Positions 1-10,373 of a stretch of DNA of 64,000 nt are shown here, one piece after another. This DNA is from Yersinia massiliensis CCUG 53443 (GTDB taxonomy: Bacteria; Pseudomonadota; Gammaproteobacteria; Enterobacterales; Enterobacteriaceae), in NCBI RefSeq assembly GCF_000312485.1, contig NZ_HE997644.1:542492-606491 (forward strand), in the 5' to 3' direction. The stretch's first letter is position 1, and the number at the start of each line of letters is the position of its first letter. The notes under the pieces are model-generated. The model saw only the letters and a list, made by a program, of their open reading frames with translations, did not search any database and was not told the DNA's origin. The position numbers and the translations under genes are program-made.

Positions 1-638
1 ATGTTCATACCATCTGGTTCACAGCCGATGGTAATCACTGTTGCGCCAAGTTCACGTAATACACTTGGTGCAATATGGTAAGTTGCGCCATTCGCACAAT
101 CGACCACTATTTTCAGTTCATTCAAGCTAAGTTCGCTTGGGAAAGTCCCCTTGCAAAACTCAATATAGCGACCCGCAGCATCGACGATACGGTTTGCTTT
201 ACCCAGTTCAGCGGATTCTACGCAGGTGAGTGGTTTCTCCATTTCTGCTTCAATGGCTTCTTCGACATCATCAGGCAGTTTAGTGCCATCGATTGAAAAG
301 AACTTGATGCCATTGTCATAGAAAGGATTATGGGATGCGGAAATGACGATCCCTGCCTCTGCACGGAAAGTACGCGTCAGATAGGCAACGGCTGGCGTCG
401 GCATTGGGCCGGTGAAAGATGCGGAAAGCCCTGCGGCGGCCAGGCCAGCTTCGAGTGCAGACTCCAACATATAGCCTGAAATACGGGTATCTTTGCCGAT
501 AATAATCTTACGAGAACCATGTCGAGCCAGAACCTTACCAGCGGCCCAACCTAGCTTTAATACAAAATCAGGCGTAATCGGGCTCTCACCCACTTTGCCG
601 CGAATGCCATCTGTACCAAAGTATTTACGGTCGCTCAT
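1..638 (-). CDS. glmM: Phosphoglucosamine mutase GlmM, C-terminus outside the window
   Basis: The enzyme interconverts glucosamine-6-phosphate and glucosamine-1-phosphate on the cytoplasmic route to UDP-GlcNAc, which feeds peptidoglycan and LPS. The visible 212 residues begin [14 protein letters not shown], the N-terminal signature of the alpha-D-phosphohexomutase family. They contain the phosphoserine loop [12 protein letters not shown] near residues 100-111. The family is about 445 residues long, so a little under half is present and the rest lies left of base 1. It follows folP on the same strand 9 bases away, matching the rlmE-ftsH-folP-glmM order of Enterobacteriaceae. Identification is firm. 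Confidence 0.97.
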   Translation of the reverse strand, partial: MSDRKYFGTDGIRGKVGESPITPDFVLKLGWAAGKVLARHGSRKIIIGKDTRISGYMLESALEAGLAAAGLSASFTGPMPTPAVAYLTRTFRAEAGIVISASHNPFYDNGIKFFSIDGTKLPDDVEEAIEAEMEKPLTCVESAELGKANRIVDAAGRYIEFCKGTFPSELSLNELKIVVDCANGATYHIAPSVLRELGATVITIGCEPDGMN

Positions 639-647
639 AATTTATCT

Positions 648-1481
648 CTATTCCTTCGCTGAAAGTGTTGCCTCGACGATTCGCATCGCCTCGACGGTTT
701 CTTTGACATCATGCACTCTGATAATCTGCGCACCTTGCATAGCTGCAATGACGGCGCAGGCGACGCTCCCGATGACACGCTGTTGCGGCGGAACATTCAA
801 TAGCTGCCCCACCATCGATTTCCGTGACATCCCGACCAACAGTGGCAACTCAAAATGATGAAGTTCGGCCAAACGAGCCAAGAGCTGGTAATTATGCGCC
901 AGATTTTTACCGAAACCGAAGCCTGGGTCGAGTAACAATTTGTTTTTTGCGATACCAGCCGCAACACAACGTTCGATGTGATGCTCGAAGAACTGGTTAA
1001 CATCGGCCAGTAAGTCATCGTAATGCGGTGCTTGTTGCATGCTTTGTGGTTGCCCTTGCATATGCATAAGGCACACCGGTAACCCTGTCTTTGCCGCAGC
1101 ATCAAGTGCACCGGGTTCTTGTAACGAGCGAATATCATTGATCAAATGAGCGCCGACGCGAGCAGACTCCGCTATGACGCTAGCTTTAGAAGTATCAACA
1201 GAAAGCCAAATATCAAAGCGGTTTGCCAATGCTTCAACAACAGGGACAACTCGGTCAAGTTCTTCTTGCTCACTGACTTCCGCTGCACCGGGGCGAGTAG
1301 ACTCACCGCCTATATCAATCAGCGTAGCACCTGCTGATAACATCAGTTGCGCATGTTGCAATGCTTTATCGAGATTATTGTGGTGTCCACCATCGGAAAA
1401 CGAGTCCGGTGTGACATTCAAGATACCCATCACTTGTGGGTGAGAGAGATCCAAAACTCGATCTCTGGCAGTTAAACGCAT
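648..1481 (-). CDS. folP: Dihydropteroate synthase FolP
   Basis: Condenses 6-hydroxymethyl-dihydropterin pyrophosphate with p-aminobenzoate to give dihydropteroate in folate synthesis; it is the sulfonamide target. The 277-residue TIM-barrel protein shows both family signatures: MGILNVTPDSFSDGG near the N-terminus and DIGGESTRPGA about 35 residues later. It also has DPGFGFGK and, near the end, RVHDVKE. I chose the ATG at 1481, giving MRLTARDRV with AAGG upstream, over an in-frame ATG eight codons earlier. The gene lies between ftsH and glmM and is probably co-transcribed with glmM. Confidence 0.97.
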   Translation of the reverse strand: MRLTARDRVLDLSHPQVMGILNVTPDSFSDGGHHNNLDKALQHAQLMLSAGATLIDIGGESTRPGAAEVSEQEELDRVVPVVEALANRFDIWLSVDTSKASVIAESARVGAHLINDIRSLQEPGALDAAAKTGLPVCLMHMQGQPQSMQQAPHYDDLLADVNQFFEHHIERCVAAGIAKNKLLLDPGFGFGKNLAHNYQLLARLAELHHFELPLLVGMSRKSMVGQLLNVPPQQRVIGSVACAVIAAMQGAQIIRVHDVKETVEAMRIVEATLSAKE

Positions 1482-1510
1482 GCAATCACGCCTTAAAAGT
1501 GGCAATTCAC

Positions 1511-1548
1511 TTTGATGCTGTATCGATATTTTGATGCTATATCGAAAG
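1511..1548. repeat. 19-base imperfect tandem duplication upstream of folP
   Basis: Two adjacent units at 1511-1529 and 1530-1548 share TTTGATGCT followed by TATCGA and differ at about three positions. They lie in the folP leader between the ftsH terminator and the folP start. Confidence 0.7.
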
Positions 1549-1570
1549 GAAAGAAGTCGCTCGGATTGTT

Positions 1571-1604
1571 AGAAAAAGAAAAACCCCGAGCAAGCCCAGG
1601 GTTT
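1571..1604 (-). terminator. Rho-independent terminator of ftsH
   Basis: Read on the minus strand, AAACCC pairs with GGGTTT around a GC-rich loop, followed by a T-rich tract (TTTTTCTTTTT). It lies 38 bases past the ftsH stop and separates ftsH from folP. Confidence 0.7.
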
Positions 1605-1641
1605 ATATTAATCACAACGCTTTTAGATGCCAACTGTTGAC

Positions 1642-3596
1642 TTACTTATCACTCAACTGCTCTGGCATGCTATTGGTGTTGCCCGACGTCGTATTACCCG
1701 ATGTTGGCGTATGCGGTTCATCAGTCGCAGTCGGTGCTTTCGGCGTATTGTCACTATCAGATGATTTCGCTTTAGTCGCATTGTCCCAACCGGCTGGCGG
1801 TCGAACATCTTTGCGATTCATCAAGTCATCAATCTGTGGTGCATCAATCGTCTCATACTTCATCAACGCATCTTTCATAGAATGCAGAACATCCATATTT
1901 TCTAACAGCAGCTTACGTGCACGCTGATAGTTACGCTCGATGAGTAACTTAACTTCTTGATCAATAATACGCGCTGTTTCATCGGACATATGCTTGGCTT
2001 TTGCAACTGAACGGCCAAGGAAGACCTCGCCCTCTTCTTCAGCATACAGTAACGGCCCTAATTTTTCAGAGAAGCCCCACTGTGTCACCATGTTACGCGC
2101 GATTGACGTAGCAACTTTGATATCATTCGATGCGCCGGTAGAGACTTTTTCCGGGCCATAAATGATTTCTTCAGCAAGACGACCACCGTATAAGGTAGAA
2201 ATCTGGCTTTCTAGTTTCTGACGACTCGCACTAATAGCATCGCCTTCTGGTAAGAAGAACGTCACACCCAGTGCACGGCCACGAGGAATAATAGTCACTT
2301 TGTGGACTGGGTCATGTTCAGGAACAAGACGACCAATGATCGCATGACCTGCTTCATGATATGCCGTCGATTCTTTCTGAGCTTCAGTCATTACCATGGA
2401 GCGACGTTCCGCACCCATCATAATTTTGTCTTTCGCTTTCTCAAACTCAACCATCGAAACAACGCGCTTATTACCACGTGCGGCAAACAGCGCGGCCTCA
2501 TTGACTAAGTTCGCCAAATCAGCACCGGAGAAGCCTGGCGTACCACGAGCGATAACAGATGCATCAATATCGATATCTAATGGCACACGACGCATATGAA
2601 CTTTCAGAATCTGTTCACGGCCACGGACATCCGGTAAACCAACGACGACCTGACGGTCAAAACGACCTGGGCGCAGCAAGGCTGGGTCAAGAACGTCTGG
2701 ACGGTTTGTTGCCGCGATGACGATGATGCCTTCGTTACCTTCAAAGCCATCCATCTCAACCAGCATCTGGTTCAGAGTCTGTTCACGCTCGTCATGGCCC
2801 CCCCCAAACCTGCACCACGTTGACGGCCTACCGCATCGATTTCATCGATAAAGATGATACAAGGCGCGGCTTTTTTAGCCTGTTCAAACATGTCACGGAC
2901 ACGGGATGCACCCACACCAACAAACATTTCAACGAAATCAGAACCGGAAATAGTGAAGAATGGCACTTTAGCTTCACCTGCAATGGCTTTCGCCAGCAAG
3001 GTTTTACCTGTCCCTGGAGGACCGACCATCAACACGCCCTTCGGAATCTTACCGCCCAATTTCTGGAAACGGCTTGGTTCACGCAGGTATTCGACCAATT
3101 CACTGACTTCTTCTTTTGCTTCGTCACAACCTGCAACATCGGCAAAAGAGGTTTTTATCTGATCTTCTGTCAGCATTCGGGCTTTGCTCTTACCAAAGGA
3201 CATTGCACCTTTGCCGCCGCCGCCCTGCATTTGACGCATAAAGAAGATCCAGACCCCAATCAACAACAGCATTGGGAACCAAGATATAAAGATAGAGGCC
3301 AGCAAGCTCGGCTCTTCCGGTGGCTCACCAACAACTTTCACATTTTTAGTCAATAAGGTATCTAACAGCTTTGGATCGTTGACCGGAATAAAAGTCGTGT
3401 ATTTGCTGTTATCTTTTTTACTGACGTTAATTTCGCGTCCATTGATACGTGCTTCACGAACCTGTTCTTGGGTTACGTCGGACATGAAAGTAGAGTAATC
3501 CACTTTACGGCCATTCGATTCGCTGGGTCCAAAGCTCTGGAATACAGACATCAGTACGACTGCAATAACTAACCAGAGAATTAGGTTTTTCGCCAT
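1642..3596 (-). pseudogene. ftsH: ATP-dependent membrane metalloprotease FtsH, split by a one-base frameshift
   Basis: FtsH (HflB) is the inner-membrane AAA+ zinc protease that degrades LpxC, sigma-32, SecY and other proteins. The first part ([10 protein letters not shown] start at 3596) carries two membrane segments, the periplasmic domain, Walker A GPPGTGKT and Walker B IIFIDEID. It then runs off frame after GAGLGG and stops at 2772. The second part, from about 2780 to 1642, resumes the AAA domain and holds the zinc motif HEAGH and the usual FtsH tail. The plus strand has eight C at about 2797-2804 where nine are needed to read [10 protein letters not shown]. Restoring one base gives a protein of about 650 residues, normal for the family. 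Upstream is rlmE, as in E. coli. FtsH is normally essential, so a sequencing error or slippage rescue is likelier than a true null. Confidence 0.9.
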
Positions 3597-3652
3597 GTCA
3601 CTCAAGGGATTAACCTCATATTACAACTGTGTTAACAAACAGCGTTAGGGTA

Positions 3653-4282
3653 CTACAGTTTCCGCCCTGTCGCTACAATGTACACTTCACGCGATCGCGC
3701 ACGAGAAGCGTCTGGCTTACGAATCTTAACTTTCGTAAACAGGGAGCGAATTTCCCGTAGGTATTCATCAAAGCCATCTCCCTGGAACACCTTCACCAAG
3801 AAACTTCCGCCTGGTGCAAGTACATCTCGACACATATCTAAAGCTAATTCAACCAGATACATTGATTTAGGTATATCGACTGCCGGAGTACCACTCATAT
3901 TCGGGGCCATGTCAGACATGACCACCTGAACTTTTTTATCCCCAACTCGCTCAAGTAAAGCTTTCAAGACCAGTTCATCACGAAAATCGCCCTGAAGGAA
4001 ATCGACACCAACGATAGGATCCATTGGTAGAAGATCACATGCAATAATTCGTCCTTTACCGCCGATCTGGGTTACAACATATTGAGACCAACCACCGGGC
4101 GCTGCACCTAAATCGACGACAGTCATACCGGGCTTAAAAAGTTTATCGCTCTGTTGTATTTCATCAAGTTTAAACCAGGCGCGCGAGCGTAGCCCCTTTT
4201 TCTGCGCCTGAATGACATATTTATCGCTAAAGTGTTCTTGTAGCCAGCGACTTGAGCTAGCCGAACGCTTTTTATTAGACAT
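3653..4282 (-). CDS. rlmE: 23S rRNA 2'-O-ribose methyltransferase RlmE (FtsJ/RrmJ)
   Basis: Methylates U2552 in the A-loop of 23S rRNA using S-adenosylmethionine; heat-inducible in E. coli. The 209 residues carry the Rossmann SAM motif [14 protein letters not shown] near residue 60, the catalytic lysine/aspartate context [11 protein letters not shown], and [10 protein letters not shown], supplying the K-D-K triad typical of the family. The start at 4282 ([10 protein letters not shown]) is chosen over an ATG four codons upstream by comparison with the family. It lies upstream of ftsH on the same strand, about 55 bases away, consistent with the rlmE-ftsH operon. Confidence 0.96.
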   Translation of the reverse strand: MSNKKRSASSSRWLQEHFSDKYVIQAQKKGLRSRAWFKLDEIQQSDKLFKPGMTVVDLGAAPGGWSQYVVTQIGGKGRIIACDLLPMDPIVGVDFLQGDFRDELVLKALLERVGDKKVQVVMSDMAPNMSGTPAVDIPKSMYLVELALDMCRDVLAPGGSFLVKVFQGDGFDEYLREIRSLFTKVKIRKPDASRARSREVYIVATGRKL

Positions 4283-4429
4283 CTCTTTTTCCAACTATCT
4301 TAATTAAGAGCCCGCGCATCTGTTGCTTAGCTCGCGTAAACTCCCCCATCGATGTAGACCGATTTGGTGATACACATGAGATGGCGGTAGAATGAACCGT
4401 TTTCAATCCCAACTTAAGCAAAAAAGACG

Positions 4430-4723
4430 ATGAATCTGAATAACAAACAAAAACAGCACCTAAAAAGTTTGGCCCATCCATTAAAACCAGTAGTCATGCT
4501 GGGTAATAACGGATTAACCGAAGGGGTGCTGGCTGAAATCGAACAAACTCTGGAACATCATGAGCTTATCAAGGTAAAGATCACTGCTGAAGAGCGTGAA
4601 ACCAAAGCCCTAATTGCTGATGCCATCGTGCGCGAAACCGGTGCCGTTAACGTCCAAATCATCGGTAATATTTTAGTGCTTTATCGTCCAGCGAAAGAGC
4701 GAAAAATTATTTTACCGCGTTAA
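4430..4723 (+). CDS. yhbY: CRM-domain RNA-binding protein YhbY
   Basis: A small single-CRM-domain protein associated with 50S ribosome assembly intermediates. The 97 residues start MNLNNKQKQHLKSLAHPLKP and include the GxxG RNA-binding loop within MLGNNGLTEGVL, then the EHHELIKVKI strand typical of the family. Length matches E. coli YhbY. It is divergent from rlmE, with about 150 bases between the two starts, and is followed by a strong terminator. Confidence 0.95.
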   Translation: MNLNNKQKQHLKSLAHPLKPVVMLGNNGLTEGVLAEIEQTLEHHELIKVKITAEERETKALIADAIVRETGAVNVQIIGNILVLYRPAKERKIILPR

Positions 4724-4767
4724 TGACGCTTGTTTTAGAGAAAAGGTGCCATGCACTTTGTTCTGAT

Positions 4768-4792
4768 AAAAGGCCGCATGCGGCCTTTTACT
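4768..4792 (+). terminator. Palindromic terminator after yhbY, probably bidirectional
   Basis: AAAAGGCCGC followed directly by its reverse complement GCGGCCTTTT around AT, then a T-rich tract. It lies between the convergent yhbY and greA and carries A/T tails on both sides. Confidence 0.8.
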
Positions 4793-4851
4793 TTTCTTTA
4801 CAACTACATTTTTGAGAAATTATACGTAATAACAGCTTGAATGAACAAATT

Positions 4852-5328
4852 TTACACATAATCTACGCTAAGAATTTCATATTCTACTTCGCCGCCTGGA
4901 GTTCGAATAACGACCACATCATCGACTTCCTTACCAATCAGGCCACGAGCAATGGGGGAGTTAACTGAAATAAGATTTTGTTTAAAATCTGCTTCATCAT
5001 CACCCACAATTCGGTATTGCTGCTCTTCTTCGACATCCACATTTAATATGCGAACCGTGGCACCAAAGATAACGCGCCCATTATTTGGCATTTTGGTAAT
5101 ATCAATTACCTGCGCATTAGAGAGCTTTGCTTCAATCTCCTGGATACGGCCTTCACAGAACCCTTGTTGCTCACGGGCTGCATGATATTCTGCGTTTTCT
5201 TTCAAATCACCATGTTCACGAGCCGTGGCGATATCAGAAATAATTTTAGGGCGACGCACGCCTTTTAAATAATCCAGTTCTTCACGCAATTTGTCTGCGC
5301 CACGTACCGTCATCGGAATCTGTTTCAT
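4852..5328 (-). CDS. greA: Transcription elongation factor GreA
   Basis: Rescues backtracked RNA polymerase by stimulating cleavage of the nascent transcript through the secondary channel. The 158 residues show the N-terminal coiled coil, with the acidic tip region [15 protein letters not shown] around residues 41-55, and the C-terminal FKBP-like domain with [15 protein letters not shown]. Length is standard. The 261-base region between greA and the divergent dacB should carry the promoters of both. Confidence 0.97.
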   Translation of the reverse strand: MKQIPMTVRGADKLREELDYLKGVRRPKIISDIATAREHGDLKENAEYHAAREQQGFCEGRIQEIEAKLSNAQVIDITKMPNNGRVIFGATVRILNVDVEEEQQYRIVGDDEADFKQNLISVNSPIARGLIGKEVDDVVVIRTPGGEVEYEILSVDYV

Positions 5329-5589
5329 CTTTTAAATACCTCTAAATCTATCCTGTTTAAAAACCGTCATCCTAACGTCATCGAATGAAAATACGGTTAG
5401 CTTGATATCCTTCCCGCCTCCAGGTGATAAATAAACAAAAAACCACCCTTGGAGCAAAAAACCCAAGACAGGATCAATTTTGCATTTTGATATGCATTTT
5501 AACGTAGAGTTCCTTTAGGGTCATCGTTTACTTTCGCCCTCGTTGCACCGTAGTATGGCAACACATTATCCAGCAGTTATACCGAAATT

Positions 5590-7038
5590 ATGCATTTTTC
5601 ACGAATTGTCAGTGGATTGGCCTGTGCGATTGCCCTTAATGTCAGCATATCTCACGCCAATGCGGCTCAGGTCGAAAATTACACCCAGTATCTGCCTGAT
5701 GGGGCAAATCTTGCGTTAGTCGTACAAAAAATCGGAGCTCCAACGCCGACGATAGACTATCACGCCCAGCAGATGGCGTTACCTGCCAGTACGCAAAAAG
5801 TACTGACAGCCTTGGCCGCATTATTGCAACTTGGCCCAGACTTTCGCTTCATAACAACGTTAGAAAGCCACGGCACTGTGAGTAATGGTATTTTACAGGG
5901 TAACCTCATCGCCCGTTTTGATGGTGACCCAACATTAACTCGCCAGCAGTTGCGTAATATGGTCGCCACACTAAGAAAAGCAGGTATCAAGCAAGTATCT
6001 GGTGATTTGATCATCGATACTTCCGTATTTGCCAGTCATGATAAAGCGCCGGGCTGGCCATGGAACGATATGACACAATGCTTTAGTGCACCGCCAGCGG
6101 CAGCTATCGTCGATCGTAATTGTTTTTCTGTTTCGCTGTATAGCGCGCCAAATCCTGGCGACATGGCATTTATCCGAGTCGCATCCTATTATCCAGTGCA
6201 GATGTTTAGCGAGGTCCGAACCTTAGCTAAAGGTTCACCTGATGCGCAATATTGTGAATTAGACGTCGTGCCTGGCGAGTTAAATCGGTTCACACTTACT
6301 GGTTGCCTTACCCAGCGGAGTGAACCTCTGCCATTAGCCTTCGCCGTACAAAATGGAGCCAGTTATGCTGGAGCCATTTTGAAAGATGAGTTAAAAAAGG
6401 CCGATATTCAGATTGATGGCAGCCTACGTCGTCAATCAACGCCGAGTCCAGCGGGAAATGTATTGGCGCAAACTCAATCAGCACCATTGCATGATTTGCT
6501 GAAAATTATGCTAAAAAAATCTGACAATATGATTGCCGATACCGTTTTCAGAACGATTGGGCATCAGCGTTTTGGCGTACCGGGTACTTGGCGCGCAGGT
6601 GCTGATGCTGTCCGTCAGGTTTTACGTCAAAAAGCCGGAGTCGATCTCGGGAACAGTATTGTCGTAGATGGGTCGGGTTTATCACGCCATAATCTGATTT
6701 CACCGGCTACCATGATGCAGGCTTTGCAATATATTGCTCAGCATGATCAGGAACTTGACTTTATTTCGATGCTACCGCTGGCTGGCTATGACGGTACATT
6801 ACGCTATCGTGGTGGGCTGCATGAAGCGGGCGTTAATGGTAAGGTTTCAGCGAAAACGGGTGCACTGCAAGGCGTATATAATTTGGCCGGATTTATCACC
6901 ACCGCCAGCGGGCAACGTATGGCGTTTGTGCAATTTTTGTCTGGCTACGCTGTTCCACCTGAAGATCAAAAAAATCGTCGGGCACCATTAGTTCGTTTCG
7001 AAAGTCGCCTGTATAAAGACATTTATCAGAATAACTGA
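5590..7038 (+). CDS. dacB: D-alanyl-D-alanine carboxypeptidase/endopeptidase PBP4 (DacB)
   Basis: Periplasmic low-molecular-mass penicillin-binding protein that trims and cleaves peptidoglycan cross-links. A signal peptide is visible at residues 1-25, with cleavage likely after SHANA. The active-site motifs are STQK (Ser67-Lys70), the SDN triad inside KKSDNMIAD and the KTG box inside SAKTGAL. The large insertion between SxxK and SxN is typical of class C PBP4. It is 482 residues, normal length. The stop is only five bases before pmrA, so the two-component genes downstream are probably co-transcribed with it; in E. coli dacB stands apart from basRS. Confidence 0.96.
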   Translation: MHFSRIVSGLACAIALNVSISHANAAQVENYTQYLPDGANLALVVQKIGAPTPTIDYHAQQMALPASTQKVLTALAALLQLGPDFRFITTLESHGTVSNGILQGNLIARFDGDPTLTRQQLRNMVATLRKAGIKQVSGDLIIDTSVFASHDKAPGWPWNDMTQCFSAPPAAAIVDRNCFSVSLYSAPNPGDMAFIRVASYYPVQMFSEVRTLAKGSPDAQYCELDVVPGELNRFTLTGCLTQRSEPLPLAFAVQNGASYAGAILKDELKKADIQIDGSLRRQSTPSPAGNVLAQTQSAPLHDLLKIMLKKSDNMIADTVFRTIGHQRFGVPGTWRAGADAVRQVLRQKAGVDLGNSIVVDGSGLSRHNLISPATMMQALQYIAQHDQELDFISMLPLAGYDGTLRYRGGLHEAGVNGKVSAKTGALQGVYNLAGFITTASGQRMAFVQFLSGYAVPPEDQKNRRAPLVRFESRLYKDIYQNN

Positions 7039-7043
7039 AAACT

Positions 7044-7706
7044 ATGAAGCTACTGATTGTTGAAGATGATGAACTGCTGCAACGAGGCATCGCGATGGCA
7101 CTGACCAGCGAGGGCTACGCGTGCGACTGCGCCGGAACAGCAGCACAAGCACAGGGTTTGTTACTCAGCAGTCAGTACAGCATGGTCATTCTCGACCTCG
7201 GCTTACCGGATCAAGATGGTACTCTTTTGCTACGCCAATGGCGTCGTCAGAATGTTACCTTGCCCGTGCTGATACTTACCGCGCGTGATGCCCTCGAAGA
7301 CCGAGTTGACGGGCTAGATGCAGGTGCGGACGATTACCTAATCAAACCTTTCGCACTGGCTGAATTATTGGCCCGTGTTCGCGCGTTGATCCGCCGCTAT
7401 CAAGGGCAAAGTGACAATTTGGTACAACAAGATGACTTGAGTCTTAATTTGTCGACTCAGCAAGTGTATTTGCAGGACCAGCCTCTAGAAATCACGCCTA
7501 AAGAATTTGCAATATTGTCACGCTTAATTATGCGAGCAGGACAAACTGTCAATCGCGAATTGTTACAACAGGATCTCTATACATGGAATGATGATCTCGG
7601 CTCCAATACATTAGAGGTTCATATTCATAATCTACGTCGCAAGTTAGGGAAAGACCGTATCCGGACTGTGCGAGGTATCGGTTATCGCTTGGAAGCGCAA
7701 GCATGA
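7044..7706 (+). CDS. pmrA: OmpR-family response regulator PmrA/BasR
   Basis: DNA-binding response regulator of the PmrA-PmrB system, which in Enterobacteria controls lipid A modification and polymyxin resistance. The receiver domain (1-120) has the acidic pocket EDDE at 7-10, the phosphoacceptor Asp51 in VILDLGLPD and Lys in LIKPFAL. A winged-helix OmpR domain follows, ending RTVRGIGYRLE. It is close to Salmonella PmrA across its length (TLPVLILTARD-like segment, NTLEVHIHNLR). Start codon ATG with a weak Shine-Dalgarno, suggesting translational coupling to dacB. The stop overlaps the pmrB start (ATGA). Confidence 0.9.
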   Translation: MKLLIVEDDELLQRGIAMALTSEGYACDCAGTAAQAQGLLLSSQYSMVILDLGLPDQDGTLLLRQWRRQNVTLPVLILTARDALEDRVDGLDAGADDYLIKPFALAELLARVRALIRRYQGQSDNLVQQDDLSLNLSTQQVYLQDQPLEITPKEFAILSRLIMRAGQTVNRELLQQDLYTWNDDLGSNTLEVHIHNLRRKLGKDRIRTVRGIGYRLEAQA

Positions 7707-8785
7707 TCAGTATGCGCCGCCGTCTCATCTTGCTGCTGGCGTTAATATTACTAGTGACCCAGTTAATCAGCGCATTTTGGCTTTGGCATGAAAGCCAGGA
7801 GCAAATTAGTTTCCTAGTCGATGAAACGCTGAGCGCCAAAGTACGTAATGAGCGAGTTAATACCGAAATCGCTGAAGCGATCGCTTCCCTGCTGGCCCCT
7901 TCACTGGTAATGATGGCGATTAGTCTATTACTCTCTTTCTGGGCAATCAGTTGGATTATCCGTCCACTCGATCAGTTACAGCAGAAATTAGCAGAACGTT
8001 CAGCGGACAATCTCACCCCAGTCGTTGTTCACAGTGATATGCAGGAGATTGTCTCCGTCACATCGACGCTCAATCAACTGTTGTCACGGCTCGCGAACAC
8101 GATTCAACAAGAAAGGTTATTTACTGCGGATGCTGCTCACGAATTGCGCACACCGCTTGCCGGAATACGCCTGCACCTCGAGTTAATGGAGCAACAAGGC
8201 ATCACAGAGAGTAAGTCACTCATTAATCGTATCGACTTGCTAATGCATACCATTGAGCAACTGCTGATGTTATCCAGAGCGGGGCAAAATTTTGCTAGCG
8301 GTCTGTATCAGACCTTAGATTGGGTTGAAAATGTCGTGCATCCGCTGCAAGAAGAGTTAGAGGAAATGTGCGAACTCCGTCAACAATCTATTGTGTGGGT
8401 GTTGCCGCCGAAAGCTCAAACTCAGGGGGATGCCACATTATTGCGTTTAATGGTGCGTAACTTGGTTGAAAATGCGCATCGCTATAGCCCTGTAGAGAGC
8501 CAAATCTTGGTCAAACTTTCAGTTGAAGCTCAGGGTGTATTATTGCAAATTGTGGATGAAGGGCCGGGAATAAAGCAAGAGCAAGCAGGTGAGCTAACCC
8601 AAGCGTTCCGCAGGATGGATCAACGTTATGGCGGCAGCGGCTTAGGGTTGAATATCGTTATTCGTACGGTTCAATTGCACCAAGGTAAACTGACGCTGGA
8701 GAATCGTACTGATCGTTCTGGGCTAAAAGCGCAATGCTGGATCCCTACGACCACACACGGTACCGTCTTAGCTCAATCGCACTGA
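7703..8785 (+). CDS. pmrB: Sensor histidine kinase PmrB/BasS
   Basis: Membrane sensor kinase partner of PmrA. Two transmembrane segments (about 7-28 and 67-88) bracket a short periplasmic loop of about 35-40 residues. That loop contains an ExxE pattern (Glu55-Glu58) of the type that binds ferric iron in Salmonella PmrB. HAMP follows, then the H-box with His146 in ADAAHELRTPL, the N-box NLVENAHRYSP, and G-boxes DEGPGI and GGSGLGLNI. It is 360 residues, typical. The start overlaps the end of pmrA by four bases. Assignment to PmrB rests on the partner and the loop size. Confidence 0.88.
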   Translation: MISMRRRLILLLALILLVTQLISAFWLWHESQEQISFLVDETLSAKVRNERVNTEIAEAIASLLAPSLVMMAISLLLSFWAISWIIRPLDQLQQKLAERSADNLTPVVVHSDMQEIVSVTSTLNQLLSRLANTIQQERLFTADAAHELRTPLAGIRLHLELMEQQGITESKSLINRIDLLMHTIEQLLMLSRAGQNFASGLYQTLDWVENVVHPLQEELEEMCELRQQSIVWVLPPKAQTQGDATLLRLMVRNLVENAHRYSPVESQILVKLSVEAQGVLLQIVDEGPGIKQEQAGELTQAFRRMDQRYGGSGLGLNIVIRTVQLHQGKLTLENRTDRSGLKAQCWIPTTTHGTVLAQSH

Positions 8786-8860
8786 CCTCTACTCAAACTG
8801 ATTTTGCCCCAAATACATACCGACTAAAACCTATGATTGATTCAAACCCATATTGACTCA

Positions 8861-8892
8861 AACAAAAGGGCCACCACAAAATGGTAGCCCTG
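8861..8892 (-). terminator. Terminator of the rplU-rpmA-yhbE-obgE operon
   Basis: On the minus strand a ten-pair stem with one mismatch, AGGGCTACCA against TGGTGGCCCT around TTTTG, is followed by TTTTG. It lies just past the obgE stop, facing the convergent pmrB. Confidence 0.8.
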
Positions 8893-8930
8893 ACTTTAAG
8901 TTGATTGATTAACGAATCACCAAGAGATGA

Positions 8931-10103
<1,173 letters not shown>

Positions 10104-10373
10104 TTACTTTCTCCGTAAAAAACCAATAGATTTTATCTACTTGTTTTACATTAACTTTATCGGTTCTTTTCGGCGTATTTTCTAGCTCTCGTGATACACC
10201 AAGCGTATTCAGCATATCGAAAAAACACGAACGCACCAGAACCGGCACGAACAAGGGCGCATATTATACTCGCTTCTTGGGGAAATTTCATCTGTATTAA
10301 AAATAGACAATCAATCCGAAAAAAGCGTCCCTTGGATGAAATGACGGCTAAGCACTACGCCGTTATTAGGCGG

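Noticed and set aside
2797-2804. Phase-variation tract in ftsH
   Set aside because: A G-run of eight can phase-vary, but switching off an essential housekeeping protease is not plausible as a programmed phase-variable trait, so I kept it only as a frameshift.
2820-3356. 178-codon plus-strand frame opposite ftsH
   Set aside because: It is the antisense of a highly conserved ftsH segment with no ribosome site; composition is that of a shadow frame.
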